Shown: in pieces, positions 36,269-45,332 of the stretch
Numbering within the stretch: the first letter of the stretch is position 1
How the letters are laid out: each line of letters begins with the position of its first letter
Origin: Pseudogemmobacter humi
GTDB taxonomy: Bacteria > Pseudomonadota > Alphaproteobacteria > Rhodobacterales > Rhodobacteraceae
NCBI RefSeq assembly: GCF_900609055.1
Contig: NZ_UXAW01000083.1
Location: 1 to 62,854 of the forward strand
DNA: 62,854 nucleotides
Reading direction: 5' to 3'
Notes under the pieces: generated by a model
What the model saw: only the letters and a program-made list of their open reading frames with translations
Told to the model about the DNA's origin: nothing
Databases searched by the model: none
Position numbers and translations under genes: made by a program

Positions 36269-38161
36269 ATGACGATCTTTGCGACGCTGGCCGATATGCG
36301 CGGGCTTGAGGCGGAAGCCCCCTGGCAGGACCGCGATGTCGCAAAGACGATGTATGACTATCTCTCGCGCGCGAAGGCCGCGCATGGCGCGCGCCCCGCG
36401 ATCAGCTATCAGCTTTTTTCCGCCCCCGATGCGCCGAAAGTCACCGTGAGCTGGGCGGAGCTTCACACCCGGGTCACCCGCGCGGCCAATCTGTTCCGCA
36501 GCCTCGGTGTCGGGCCGCAGGATGTGGTGGCCTATGTGCTGCCGAACACGATGGAAACCGCCGTCACCCTGCTGGGCGGCATGGTCGCGGGGATCGCCAA
36601 TCCGATCAATCCGCTGCTGGAGCCCGAGCAGATCTCGTCGATCCTGCGCGAGACGAAGGCGAAGGTGGTGGTGACTTTGCGCGCCTTTCCCAAGACCGAC
36701 ATCGCCCAGAAGGTGGCCGAGGCGGTGCGCCACGCGCCGGGCGTCAGACATGTGCTGGAAGTCGATCTGCTGACGTATCTGACCGGCGTGAAGAAATTCA
36801 TCGTGCCGCTGGTTCGCCCGAAGAACCCGGTGCAGCATACCGCGGTGGTGCGCTCGTTCCATGCCGAACTCGCCCGCCAGCCCGGCGACCGGCTGAGCTT
36901 TACCGACGATCCCGCCGACCGGGTGGCCGCCTATTTCCACACCGGCGGCACCACCGGCATGCCCAAGGTCGCGCAGCACAAGGTCTCGGGCATGGTCTAC
37001 AACGGCTGGATCGGCGGGACGCTTTTGTTCCGCGAGACCGATGTGGTCATGTGCCCCTTGCCGCTGTTCCATGTCTTCGCGGTCTATCCGATCCTGATGT
37101 CGATGATCGCTTCCGGCGCCCATGTGGTCTTTCCCACCCCCGCCGGCTATCGCGGCGAGGGGGTGTTCGACAATCTCTGGAAACTGATCGAGCGCTACCG
37201 CTGCACCTATCTGATCACCGTGCCGACCGCGCTGGCCGCGCTGATGCAGCGCAAGGTCGATGCCGACATCTCCAGCCTGAAGAACGGCTTCTCGGGCTCG
37301 GCGCCCCTGCCGGTCGAGCTGTACAACCGCTTCAAAAAGGAAACCGGGGTCGAGATCGTCGAGGGCTACGGGCTGACCGAATGCACCTGCCTCGTCTCGG
37401 TCAACCCGCCCGAGGGCGAGAAGAAGATCGGCTCGGTTGGCCTGCCGTTCCCCTATACCCATGTGAAGATCCTCAACCGCAACGGCAACGGCGGCTTCAC
37501 CGAGGCGGCCACCGACGAGGTGGGCGAGATCTGCGTCGCCAGCCCCGGCGTGTTCGAGGGCTCGACCTATACCGAGATCGACAAGAACCGCGATCTCTTC
37601 GCCGAAGGCCGCTTCCTGCGCACCGGCGACCTCGGGCGGATCGACCCGGACGGCTATCTGTTCATCACCGGCCGCGCCAAGGATTTGATCATCCGCGGCG
37701 GCCACAACATCGACCCGGCGGTGATCGAAGAGGCGCTGATGGGCCATCCCGCCGTCGCCATGGTCGGCGCGATCGGCCAGCCCGATCTGCATGCGGGGGA
37801 ACTGCCCTGCGCCTATGTCGAACTGGTCGCGGGCTCCACCGCGACACCCGCGGAACTGATGGACTATGCCGCGCGCCATATTTCGGAACGCGCGGCCGAG
37901 CCGAAGTTCATCGGCATCCTGCCGGAGCTGCCGAAAACCGCGGTGGGCAAGGTGTTCAAACCCGATCTGCGCCGCCTCGCCATCACCCGGATCTATGACG
38001 AGGCCCTGCGCAAGGCGGGCCTGCAACTGAGCGTGGCCGAGGTGATCGAGGACAAGAAGCGCGGCCTCGTCGCGCGGATCGCGAAGTCGGGCGGCACCGA
38101 CCGCGCGGCGGTCGACGCGGTGCTGGGCGGCTTCACCCGGCCGTGGGAATGGGCGGAATAA
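36269..38161 (+). CDS. Acyl-CoA synthetase (AMP-dependent, FadD-like)
   Basis: 630 residues of the ANL superfamily. AMP loop HTGGTTGMPKVAQHK, adenine site EGYGLTECTC, hinge TGDLGRIDPDGYLFITGRAKDLIIRGGHNIDP, and the C-terminal catalytic Lys in KTAVGKVFKPDLR. This is the medium/long-chain acyl-CoA synthetase type common in Rhodobacteraceae. The ATG at 36269 follows GGGGAGGAAG. No beta-oxidation genes are adjacent. Confidence 0.9.
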   Translation: MTIFATLADMRGLEAEAPWQDRDVAKTMYDYLSRAKAAHGARPAISYQLFSAPDAPKVTVSWAELHTRVTRAANLFRSLGVGPQDVVAYVLPNTMETAVTLLGGMVAGIANPINPLLEPEQISSILRETKAKVVVTLRAFPKTDIAQKVAEAVRHAPGVRHVLEVDLLTYLTGVKKFIVPLVRPKNPVQHTAVVRSFHAELARQPGDRLSFTDDPADRVAAYFHTGGTTGMPKVAQHKVSGMVYNGWIGGTLLFRETDVVMCPLPLFHVFAVYPILMSMIASGAHVVFPTPAGYRGEGVFDNLWKLIERYRCTYLITVPTALAALMQRKVDADISSLKNGFSGSAPLPVELYNRFKKETGVEIVEGYGLTECTCLVSVNPPEGEKKIGSVGLPFPYTHVKILNRNGNGGFTEAATDEVGEICVASPGVFEGSTYTEIDKNRDLFAEGRFLRTGDLGRIDPDGYLFITGRAKDLIIRGGHNIDPAVIEEALMGHPAVAMVGAIGQPDLHAGELPCAYVELVAGSTATPAELMDYAARHISERAAEPKFIGILPELPKTAVGKVFKPDLRRLAITRIYDEALRKAGLQLSVAEVIEDKKRGLVARIAKSGGTDRAAVDAVLGGFTRPWEWAE

Positions 38162-38251
38162 AGGCCCGCGATCATGACGGGAGTTTTCATTTGCCGATTC
38201 CCGTCTTTCCCCGCAATCTGGCTGCGAGAAGACAGATGAAGGAACCCGAAG

Positions 38252-38788
38252 ATGCTTTTCGGCAGGTTTTTCGCAGGGCTGGCAATCGCCGCCAGCGTGG
38301 CGTTACCGGGGCTGGCGCAGCAGTCGGAGGTGCTGTTCCAGCACAAACACTGGAAAGTGGATATCCACGCCTGGGATGACGGCGACATCGCCTGCCGCGC
38401 CATGGTCGGATCGGATGCCGAGAATTTCGCGATCTGGGTGTTCCAGGATTCCGCGATCCAGTTGCAGTTCTTCTCGACCGCCTGGGATTTCGGCTCGGGG
38501 CAGAATGCCGATCTTCAGGTGCAGATCGACAAAAAGCCGAAATGGGATCTGACCAACGCGCGGCTCAGCCAGAATTCGGTGCAGTTCACCTTGCCCGACA
38601 GCGATGCGGCGGTGGATTTCGTGATGGAGATCGCCAGGGGCAACACGCTGTTTCTGCGCGCAAAAGACGGGCGCGATGTGCAGAGCTATTCGCTGGCGGG
38701 CTCGCGCGCCTCGATCGACGCGCTGATCGAATGCGGCGGCACCATAACCTCGGGCAGCCCGACCGCGCCGTCCAATCCGTTCAACTGA
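38252..38788 (+). CDS. Secreted protein of unknown function
   Basis: 178 residues with a signal peptide (about 1-22, cleavage near GLAQ). The rest is soluble with several beta-like stretches, two Cys (IACRAMVG and LIECGGT) and a Ser/Thr/Pro-rich C-terminus (TSGSPTAPSNPFN). I do not recognise a family; similar short periplasmic proteins occur in Rhodobacteraceae. 90 bases after the acyl-CoA synthetase. Confidence 0.75.
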   Translation: MLFGRFFAGLAIAASVALPGLAQQSEVLFQHKHWKVDIHAWDDGDIACRAMVGSDAENFAIWVFQDSAIQLQFFSTAWDFGSGQNADLQVQIDKKPKWDLTNARLSQNSVQFTLPDSDAAVDFVMEIARGNTLFLRAKDGRDVQSYSLAGSRASIDALIECGGTITSGSPTAPSNPFN

Positions 38789-38806
38789 GGCTTGCGGCTG
38801 AAAGGC

Positions 38807-39250
38807 TCAGGGCTGGGCGGTGTCGATCCAGATCGTCACCGGCCCGTCGTTGATCAGGCTCACCTGCATATCGGCGCCGAAGATGCCGGTCTGGTTCGGC
38901 ACCCCCTCGCGCGCAAGGGCCGCCGCGAAATGCTCGTAAAGCCGCTGGCCCTGTTCGGGGGCGGCGGCGGTCGAGAAACCGGGGCGGTTGCCGCGCAGAT
39001 CGGCGGCGAGGGTGAACTGGCTGACCACCAGCGCGCTGCCGCCGGTGTCGCGCACCGAGAGGTTCATCTTGCCCTGATCGTCTTTGAAGATCCGCATCTT
39101 CGCGATCTTCGCCGCCAGCTTTTCCGCCGCGGCCTCGTCGTCGCCCTGCATGGCGCAGACGAGGATCATCAGCCCGGGGCCGGTCCGGCCCACGGTTTCG
39201 CCGTTCACCGCGACTTCGGCGCGGAGGACACGTTGCAGGATGGCTCTCAT
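38807..39250 (-). CDS. dtd: D-aminoacyl-tRNA deacylase
   Basis: 147 residues, the usual length. Both family motifs are present: SQFTL (77-81) and the cross-subunit Gly-Pro motif in NDGPVT (134-139). It hydrolyses D-amino acids (and Gly) mischarged on tRNA. Last gene of purC-pfkB-dtd; its ATG overlaps the kinase stop by 4 bases. Confidence 0.95.
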   Translation of the reverse strand: MRAILQRVLRAEVAVNGETVGRTGPGLMILVCAMQGDDEAAAEKLAAKIAKMRIFKDDQGKMNLSVRDTGGSALVVSQFTLAADLRGNRPGFSTAAAPEQGQRLYEHFAAALAREGVPNQTGIFGADMQVSLINDGPVTIWIDTAQP

Positions 39251-40182
39251 GCTTTCTCTCCCAGCTCGTGACGCCAGGGCGGATCGGCGCCCGGACGCGA
39301 AACGGTGACGGCCGCGGCGCGGATGCCGAGATCGAGGCAGCGCGCCAGCAGCGCCGCATCCGCCGAGGCGACGGCGGCTTTGGTCAGCGCGCCGGCCTCG
39401 TGCAGCGCGGCCAGCACGCCCGCGTTGAACGTATCGCCCGCGCCGACCGTATCCGCCACGGTGACCGCCCGCGCGGGCAGGCGGCAATCATGTTCGGCGC
39501 CGAAGGCGCGGGCGCCTCGCGCGCCTTCGGTCAGGAACACGAGTTTCGGCCCGCGGGTCAGGATCGTGCGGGCCTGTGCGGCGCGATCGCCTTCCCCCTC
39601 CAGCCAGCACAGATCGTCTGTCGAGAGCTTCACGATATCGGCCCGCTCGATCATCCGCGCCAGCCGCGCGCGGGTCGCCGCCTCGCGCCCGGCGATGAAG
39701 CCGGGCCGGATATTGGGATCGAGCATGATCAGCCGCGAGGGCGCCGCCTTTGCCTGCAACGCCTCATAGGCGCTCGCGGCGGGCTCGCTCACGAGGGAAA
39801 TACCGCCGAAGAACAGCGCGCTGATGTCCGGCGTCAGTTCGGGCAGATCGGCCTCGCAAAGCATCCGCCCCGCGGTGTTCTCGTCGTAAAAGGCATAGCG
39901 CGCCTCGCCGCCGTCGAGCGTCACGAAGGCCAGCGTCGTCGGGCGCCCCGAGCGCGCGAGCCGCGAGATGTCCACGTTCGAGGCCCGCAGCGCCTCAGTC
40001 AGCATCCCGCCGAACAGATCCGTCGAGACGCCCGAGAAGAAGGCCGAAGGCGCGCCGAGCCGCCCGAGCGCGATCGCCGTGTTGAACACCGCGCCGCCGG
40101 GGCAGGGCAGGAAGCCGCTTTCGCCCGCAACCGTGGCGCGCGGCAGCATGTCGATCAGCGCCTCGCCGCAGCTGAGGATCAT
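39247..40182 (-). CDS. PfkB family sugar kinase (fructokinase-like)
   Basis: 311 residues. The N-terminal [10 protein letters not shown] and [16 protein letters not shown] and the C-terminal PfkB signature [17 protein letters not shown] (catalytic Asp) are complete. The GEALID start and NIRPGF motif are typical of fructokinases (ScrK group). Middle gene of an operon, with 4-base overlaps on both sides. The sugar is not certain. Confidence 0.88.
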   Translation of the reverse strand: MILSCGEALIDMLPRATVAGESGFLPCPGGAVFNTAIALGRLGAPSAFFSGVSTDLFGGMLTEALRASNVDISRLARSGRPTTLAFVTLDGGEARYAFYDENTAGRMLCEADLPELTPDISALFFGGISLVSEPAASAYEALQAKAAPSRLIMLDPNIRPGFIAGREAATRARLARMIERADIVKLSTDDLCWLEGEGDRAAQARTILTRGPKLVFLTEGARGARAFGAEHDCRLPARAVTVADTVGAGDTFNAGVLAALHEAGALTKAAVASADAALLARCLDLGIRAAAVTVSRPGADPPWRHELGEKA

Positions 40183-41159
40183 CTCTGGAAGTAAGGCGCG
40201 AGATTTTCCCGCAGCCGCGCGAGCGGCGTCTCTCCGCTGGTGTCGGGCAGGAAAGCCTCGCCGGTGATGCGCTCGTAAGCCTCGATATAGACTCCGGCGG
40301 TCTGCGCGATCATCTCCGGCGGGATCTCGGGGACCGGATCCTTGTAGGGATCGCAGCGTGCCGCCACCCAGGAGCGGATCACATCCTTGTCGAAGGAGGG
40401 CGGCCTGGTGCCGCCCGCGAGCGCCGCCTCGTAGCCGTCGGCGATCCAGTAGCGGCTGGAATCCGGGGTGTGGATCTCATCGGCGAGCAGGATCCTGCCG
40501 GTCTCGTCCACCCCGAATTCGTATTTGGTGTCGACGAGGATCAGCCCGCGCTCTGCCGCAACCCGCTGCCCGAAAGCGAAGAGTTTCAGCGCCTTGTCGG
40601 AGACCTCCTCCCATTGCGCCTGGGTCAGCAGGCCCTGGGCAAGGATGTCGGCGGCGGTCAGCGGCTCGTCATGACCGCCGTCGAAGGCTTTCGAGGTGGG
40701 GGTGATGATCGCATGGGGCAGGGCTTCGTTGTCCCTCAGCCCCTCGGGCAGGCGGTGGCCATACATCTCGCGCGCGCCCTTGCGGTATTGCGTCAGGATC
40801 GAGGTCGAGGTGGTCCCGGCCAGATAACCGCGCACCACGACTTCCACCGGCAGGATGCTCACGCGCCGCCCGATCACCGCGTTGGGGTCCGGGTAGGCGA
40901 CGACATGATTGGCGCAGATGTCTGCGGTGCGGTCGAACCACCAGCGCGCGACCTGGGTCAGCACCTGGCCCTTACAGGGGATGGCGGCGAGGATGCGATC
41001 GAAGGCCGAGATCCGGTCCGACGAGATCAGGATCCGCCGCCCGTTGGGGAAACCGTCCGAGGGCGGCAGATCGTAGCAGTCGCGCACCTTGCCGAAATAG
41101 GGGTTGGGCAGTTCGGGGATCCGGGCCTCGGGCAACACGCGGGAAAGATCGATCACCAT
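40179..41159 (-). CDS. purC: SAICAR synthase (phosphoribosylaminoimidazole-succinocarboxamide synthase)
   Basis: 326 residues, the longer PurC type seen in some bacteria and in yeast Ade1. Motifs: [84 protein letters not shown]. It joins aspartate to CAIR in purine synthesis. First gene of the operon; a full palindromic repeat lies about 110 bases upstream. Confidence 0.95.
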   Translation of the reverse strand: MVIDLSRVLPEARIPELPNPYFGKVRDCYDLPPSDGFPNGRRILISSDRISAFDRILAAIPCKGQVLTQVARWWFDRTADICANHVVAYPDPNAVIGRRVSILPVEVVVRGYLAGTTSTSILTQYRKGAREMYGHRLPEGLRDNEALPHAIITPTSKAFDGGHDEPLTAADILAQGLLTQAQWEEVSDKALKLFAFGQRVAAERGLILVDTKYEFGVDETGRILLADEIHTPDSSRYWIADGYEAALAGGTRPPSFDKDVIRSWVAARCDPYKDPVPEIPPEMIAQTAGVYIEAYERITGEAFLPDTSGETPLARLRENLAPYFQR

Positions 41160-41270
41160 GATGCGGCCTCGCTGGGGTTGATGTCCGCGCTGCTATGGGC
41201 AGAGCGCGCGCCTCTGTCAACGGGCGGAGGGGGGCGCCGCCCCCGTCTGCGCGCCGCGCAGACTCCCCCC

Positions 41271-41320
41271 GGGGTATTTGGGTCAGGGTGAAAGGGCTTT
41301 CATCCTGATCCAAATACCCC
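41271..41320. repeat. Palindromic intergenic repeat, full inverted pair
   Basis: 24-base arms (GGGGTATTTGG-GTCAGG-GTGAAAG and its near-complement) around GG, with three mismatches. Upstream is a GC-rich stretch; downstream is the GCGCGGAGCGCAA plus GGGCC-GCAA-GG hairpin module also found after the copy at 36089. Lies between the convergent/divergent borders of purC and the zinc-ribbon gene. Confidence 0.85.
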
Positions 41321-41361
41321 CGCGCGGAGCGCAAACCGGGCCGCAAGGTCCGGTCGTCTTT

Positions 41362-42498
41362 TCAGTCCAGCCAGTCGAGGCCGGGCCCGCCGTCGAAGGA
41401 CACCCCACCTTCCTGTGCCAGATACCAGATACCGGCGGCAAGGATCGCCGCCACGGTCGCGGCGAACAGGATCTTCCACACCGACCACGGCCGCTCGCCC
41501 TGGACCTCGCCGGTCTGGCCATTGACGAGGAAGCGGTAGCTCTTGCCGTTGTATTTATAGGCCGCCATCCAGACCGGCAGCAGGATATGCTTGAAGGTCT
41601 CGGCGGAGAACTCGGTCGAGACATTGTCGATCCTCTGCTCGTCGCCGCCGATGTCGCGGCGCACGTCCTGGCGGATGACTTCGGCCATCCGCTCCTTCGC
41701 TCCGGCATCGGCCTCGGCCAGGGGCACCGTATAGCCCTCGGCGGTGAAACCGGCGAGGTAGTCTGGCCGCCAGGGCACCAGCGCGCCCAGATCCCAGGGC
41801 GTCAGCTCGTTCCCGAGCCGGGCGGGCAGCGAGGCCGATCCCATCACCAGCACGTCGTCGAAATCGCGCTCCACCCGGCCCGAGGCGGGGCTCCAGCGGA
41901 TCCGCCGCTCCTGACGGGTCTGCTTCTTGCCGTTCACGGTGACGGTGCGGGTGACGTAATAGGCGTCGCCGCGCTGGCCGCTATAGCGCGAGCGGGTCTC
42001 GGCGTCGAAGGTCCAGAACGGGACATAGACCCCGTTCATCGCCCGGCCGCGGCGGGTGTATTCCAGCAGGCGGTTGGGCGCGAACCACAGGCTGCCCAGC
42101 CATTTCACCAGTTGCCCGCGCGCCTCACGTTCGGAAAACACGAAGGGCACCAGCGCCTGGGGTTTGATCTGCCTTGTCTCGCCGGTACCGGTCACCACCG
42201 GCGTCGCGCAGAACGGGCATTCGGTGGCATGGATGGCGCCTTCAAACTCGATCAGCGCGCCGCAGGAGGTGCAGCGCGTGGTGCGCACCACCTCCATATC
42301 GCTGCCAGACAGGTCGTCGCGCAGCCCGGCGGCGAGGTCGTGCTCTTTCAGCGCGGCATCCCGGTCTTCCAGCGCCGCGTCGGGCAGGTGCTGGACATGG
42401 CCGCAATGGTCGCAGACCAGCTCGCGCTGGCCGGGCGCGAAGCGCAGTTGCGCGCCGCACTGGCTGCATGGCCAGCGATGTTCTCCCGTCTGCGGCAT
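41362..42498 (-). CDS. Double zinc-ribbon membrane protein (YdjG/TFIIB-ribbon-like)
   Basis: 378 residues. Two zinc ribbons at the N-terminus: CSQC/CDHC (11-14, 29-32) and CTSC/CPFC (76-79, 94-97), each CxxC-x14-CxxC. Then a soluble beta-rich part (VYVPFWTFDAETRSRYSGQRGDAYYV) and one transmembrane segment near the C-terminus (about 345-363). This architecture resembles B. subtilis YdjG and proteins often misnamed primosomal helicase-like. It starts 2 bases after the SPFH gene, so the two act together. Its molecular role is unknown; membrane-stress function is inferred from the pairing. Confidence 0.8.
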   Translation of the reverse strand: MPQTGEHRWPCSQCGAQLRFAPGQRELVCDHCGHVQHLPDAALEDRDAALKEHDLAAGLRDDLSGSDMEVVRTTRCTSCGALIEFEGAIHATECPFCATPVVTGTGETRQIKPQALVPFVFSEREARGQLVKWLGSLWFAPNRLLEYTRRGRAMNGVYVPFWTFDAETRSRYSGQRGDAYYVTRTVTVNGKKQTRQERRIRWSPASGRVERDFDDVLVMGSASLPARLGNELTPWDLGALVPWRPDYLAGFTAEGYTVPLAEADAGAKERMAEVIRQDVRRDIGGDEQRIDNVSTEFSAETFKHILLPVWMAAYKYNGKSYRFLVNGQTGEVQGERPWSVWKILFAATVAAILAAGIWYLAQEGGVSFDGGPGLDWLD

Positions 42499-42500
42499 GA

Positions 42501-43604
42501 TCAGCCGGCGGGCGGCGGGGGCGGCGGAACCCGGGCGAAGAGCGGCGCGAGGTCGGTCTCGCCGGCGGGTTTCCAGCCCTCCATCCCGGCGCTCCAGACC
42601 ATGGTGGTGCGGCTCAGCCCGCCCGAGGCCACTATCCCTGCCAGCGCCGCCTCGTCGAACGGGCCTTTGGTGGCGCCGTTCTCGGCGATATGCCATTCGC
42701 GGGCGGCAGGCGGCGGGGGCGGCGGCGTATGCTGCGCGGCGGGAGGCGCGGCGGGCGCCCCCCAGGGCCCCATGTTCTGCGCCATGCCCATCCCGACGCC
42801 GAGACCCGCGCCGGTGGCCATCGCGGAACCCGCGCCGGAGGCGGGGTTGCCCATGGCCTCGGCGGTCTGGAACTGCATATATCTGTTCAGATCGCCCACC
42901 ACGCCCATCGAGGTGCGGCGGTCGAGCGCCTTCTCGACTTCCTCGGGCAGCGAGATGTTCTCGATGTAGAATTCCGGGATCGACAGCCCGTATTCGGCCA
43001 CTTTCGGTCCGATCGCCCCGGCGATCACCTTGCCCAGATCCCCGGTATTCGCCGCCATGTCGAGCACCGGAATCCCCGATCCGGCCAGCACCTGGCTTGC
43101 CGCCTGGACGATGACGTTGCGGATCTGGAGGCTGATCTCGTCGGCGGTGAACTCGCCATCGGTGCCGACCACCTCGGTCATGAACCGCCCCGGATCGGTG
43201 ACGCGCATCGAATAGGTGCCGAAGGCGCGCAGCCGCACCGGGCCGAATTCCGGGTCGCGCGCCATGATCGGGTTCTTGGTGCCCCATTTCTGGTCGTTGA
43301 ACCGGGTGGTGTTGACGAAATAGACCTCGGATTTGAACGGCGACTGAAAGCCGTGGTCCCAGTGTTGCAGCGTGGTCATGACCGGCAGGTTGTTGGTCTC
43401 CAGCATGTAGAGACCGGGGCCGAAGACATCGGCAAGCTGGCCTTCGTGGATGAAGACCGCGGCCTGGCCCTCGCGCACCGTCAGCTTGGCGCCGTATTTG
43501 ATCGCCTGGCCGCGGCGCTCGAACCGCCAGACCATCGTGTCGCGGGTGTCGTCGAGCCAGGAGATGACATCGACGAATTCGCCTTTGAGGAAATCGAAGA
43601 CCAT
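42501..43604 (-). CDS. SPFH-domain protein with C-terminal GYF_2 domain (YdjI-like)
   Basis: 367 residues. Residues about 30-250 are a YdjI-type SPFH/virion-core-like domain (KLTVREGQAAVFIHEGQLADVFGPGLYML ... FRAFGTYSMRV-like strand ... EYGLSIPEFYIENISLPEEVEKALDRRTSMGVVGDLNRYMQFQTAEAM). Then a Gly/Ala/Pro-rich linker and a GYF_2 domain (about 310-357, EWHIAENGATKGPFDEAALAGIV ... MVWSAGMEGWKPAGE), ending in PPPPPPAG. No transmembrane segment. SPFH proteins form membrane-bound oligomers. Its zinc-ribbon partner follows at 2 bases; the DUF4241 gene ends 100 bases upstream. Confidence 0.85.
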   Translation of the reverse strand: MVFDFLKGEFVDVISWLDDTRDTMVWRFERRGQAIKYGAKLTVREGQAAVFIHEGQLADVFGPGLYMLETNNLPVMTTLQHWDHGFQSPFKSEVYFVNTTRFNDQKWGTKNPIMARDPEFGPVRLRAFGTYSMRVTDPGRFMTEVVGTDGEFTADEISLQIRNVIVQAASQVLAGSGIPVLDMAANTGDLGKVIAGAIGPKVAEYGLSIPEFYIENISLPEEVEKALDRRTSMGVVGDLNRYMQFQTAEAMGNPASGAGSAMATGAGLGVGMGMAQNMGPWGAPAAPPAAQHTPPPPPPAAREWHIAENGATKGPFDEAALAGIVASGGLSRTTMVWSAGMEGWKPAGETDLAPLFARVPPPPPPAG

Positions 43605-43704
43605 GGCCTCAGCCTTTCTGTGATGCCGCGCAGGCCACAGGATAACGAGGACGCGGCGGGATTGAAGGGGAAAAGCGCGGGCGGCGCGGCTTGCCGCCTG
43701 CGGC

Positions 43705-44376
43705 TCAGACGCCGGTGCAGGATGCGGGCAGCAGCCAGTCGCCGGCCTCGTTCCGGCCCATGAAATCGGCGTAGATCGCCACCACCTGGCCGGTGCCCGA
43801 TTGCAGCGCGACGACCGGATAGCCGCCGTCGCCCCAGCCCGAGGACGACATCGGAATCACGGTGCCATCGGGCAGGGGCAGCAGATGGCCGACCACCCAT
43901 ATCTCGCCGATCAGCTCGTGGAACCAGTCGTTGTAGAGATCCTTGCCGGGGCCGAGCACCGTCTGCGCCCGCCCGAGGGCCTCGCTCATCGGCTGGTCGA
44001 GGAAGGACACGAGCCCGGTGTCCACCCCGACCGTCGCTACATCGGCGCCGCACAGGACCGGAGCGTCGGAAAACACCAGCATCGCCTTGGAGACGCGCTG
44101 TTCCGCCGGGTCGATGGCGAGGATGAGCCTCGCCTCGCCCGAAGGGGCTGCGATGAAGGGCCAGCCGTAACCCGGATCATAGGTCAGCGGATCGACGACG
44201 ATCACCCCGCCGGGGGCGACGGCGACCGGCCCCGCCGTGCGGAAGTCCAGCGGCAGGGCGCTTTCCCCGGCCATCCAGGCCAGCGCGCCGGTCGTGCCCG
44301 GATCGGCGATGGGGCTGCCGGGCATATCCGCCAGAGCGGGGCCCGCGCTCAGCAGCAGGGCAAGGAGGCGGATCAT
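43705..44376 (-). CDS. DUF4241 domain secreted protein
   Basis: 223 residues with a short signal peptide (about 1-16, LLALLLSAGPALA). The C-terminal two-thirds match DUF4241: VGVDTGLVSFLDQP, YNDWFHELIG, SSSGWGDGGYPVVALQSGTGQVVAIYADFM. Two Cys (APVLCGAD and ASCTGV) may pair. The function of the family is not established. Its ATG overlaps the DUF2927 stop (ATGA). The periplasmic location links it to the envelope operon. Confidence 0.8.
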   Translation of the reverse strand: MIRLLALLLSAGPALADMPGSPIADPGTTGALAWMAGESALPLDFRTAGPVAVAPGGVIVVDPLTYDPGYGWPFIAAPSGEARLILAIDPAEQRVSKAMLVFSDAPVLCGADVATVGVDTGLVSFLDQPMSEALGRAQTVLGPGKDLYNDWFHELIGEIWVVGHLLPLPDGTVIPMSSSGWGDGGYPVVALQSGTGQVVAIYADFMGRNEAGDWLLPASCTGV

Positions 44377-45332
44377 GCCCCGCCGCCCACCAGCCGGGTG
44401 GCCAGCGCGCGCACGATGGGGCGGGCCTCGGCCTCGGTCATGCCGGGGCGCAACTCGCGGCTGTAGAGGATCTTCAGCAAAAGCTCGTCCTGCTTCGTCA
44501 GCAGCGCGAATTCCTCGTCGTCGTTGAAGATCGACGGGCGCGCGCGCGGGCTGTCGTTGGCAAGCCCCAGACCTTGCGCGATTTCCTCGTGGAAACAGGA
44601 CTGGCGCAGCAGGTCCGGGTGTTCGGCGCGCACCACCGCCACCGCGCGGGTGTAGCGGCCGGTGTTCCCCTCGGACAAGGCGTAGACCATGCAATAGGTG
44701 GTGGGCGACATCCGGGTGACATCGGACACATCCTGCGGCGACAGGCCCGGCATGTCGCGCCGGAGCGCCGGCCCAAGCGCCTCGCGCTCGTCCTCGGACA
44801 CCACATGCAGCACGAAATTGCCGCCCTGGTCGACGAGGCTGATCGGATGGCCGGTGATCTGCGACAGCCGCGCAAGATACGAGGCGATCCGCGCCCGGTC
44901 GGTCGCGCGCCGCTCCGCCGGTACCGAGGCGCCGAAGCGGATCTGGAAGCGCACCGGCACTTCCCAGCGGCGCAGGACCGATGTGGTCTCGCCGCGCACG
45001 AAGCCGCCGCCGGTGCGGGAATATTCGTCGTAAAGCGCGATACGGACGAAGTTTTCGGCCAGCATCCGGTCGTCGAACGGGGTATCCGGCCCGCCGCCGT
45101 CGGTGCGCAGCAGGCCCTGCGACAGCAGCGTGCGCTGCACCTCGGCGTAATAGGCGCGGGCCGCGGCGCTGCGCGGCGTGTCCGCGGCCGGGGCCGCCGG
45201 GCGCTCGGGGCGCGGCGGCGGCGCGGGGATGCGCGCCTGGTCGGGCGCACCGGCGGGCACGCAGGCCGACAGCCCCGCCGCCAGCAGGGCAGCGGCGGGC
45301 CATGTGTTCAGCAGGGGCCGGGCAGGTTTCAT
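44373..45332 (-). CDS. DUF2927 lipoprotein with metzincin-like core
   Basis: 319 residues. Signal peptide with lipobox LSAC (about 21-24), then a Pro-rich spacer and the DUF2927 domain. The HEEIAQGLGL stretch followed by ARPSIFNDDEEFALLTKQDELLLKILY looks like the active-site helix, Met-turn-side segment and downstream helix of zinc metalloproteases, but a full HExxHxxGxxH is absent. The stop overlaps the DUF4241 start, and its own ATG overlaps the telA stop, each by 4 bases. Confidence 0.82.
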   Translation of the reverse strand: MKPARPLLNTWPAAALLAAGLSACVPAGAPDQARIPAPPPRPERPAAPAADTPRSAAARAYYAEVQRTLLSQGLLRTDGGGPDTPFDDRMLAENFVRIALYDEYSRTGGGFVRGETTSVLRRWEVPVRFQIRFGASVPAERRATDRARIASYLARLSQITGHPISLVDQGGNFVLHVVSEDEREALGPALRRDMPGLSPQDVSDVTRMSPTTYCMVYALSEGNTGRYTRAVAVVRAEHPDLLRQSCFHEEIAQGLGLANDSPRARPSIFNDDEEFALLTKQDELLLKILYSRELRPGMTEAEARPIVRALATRLVGGGA

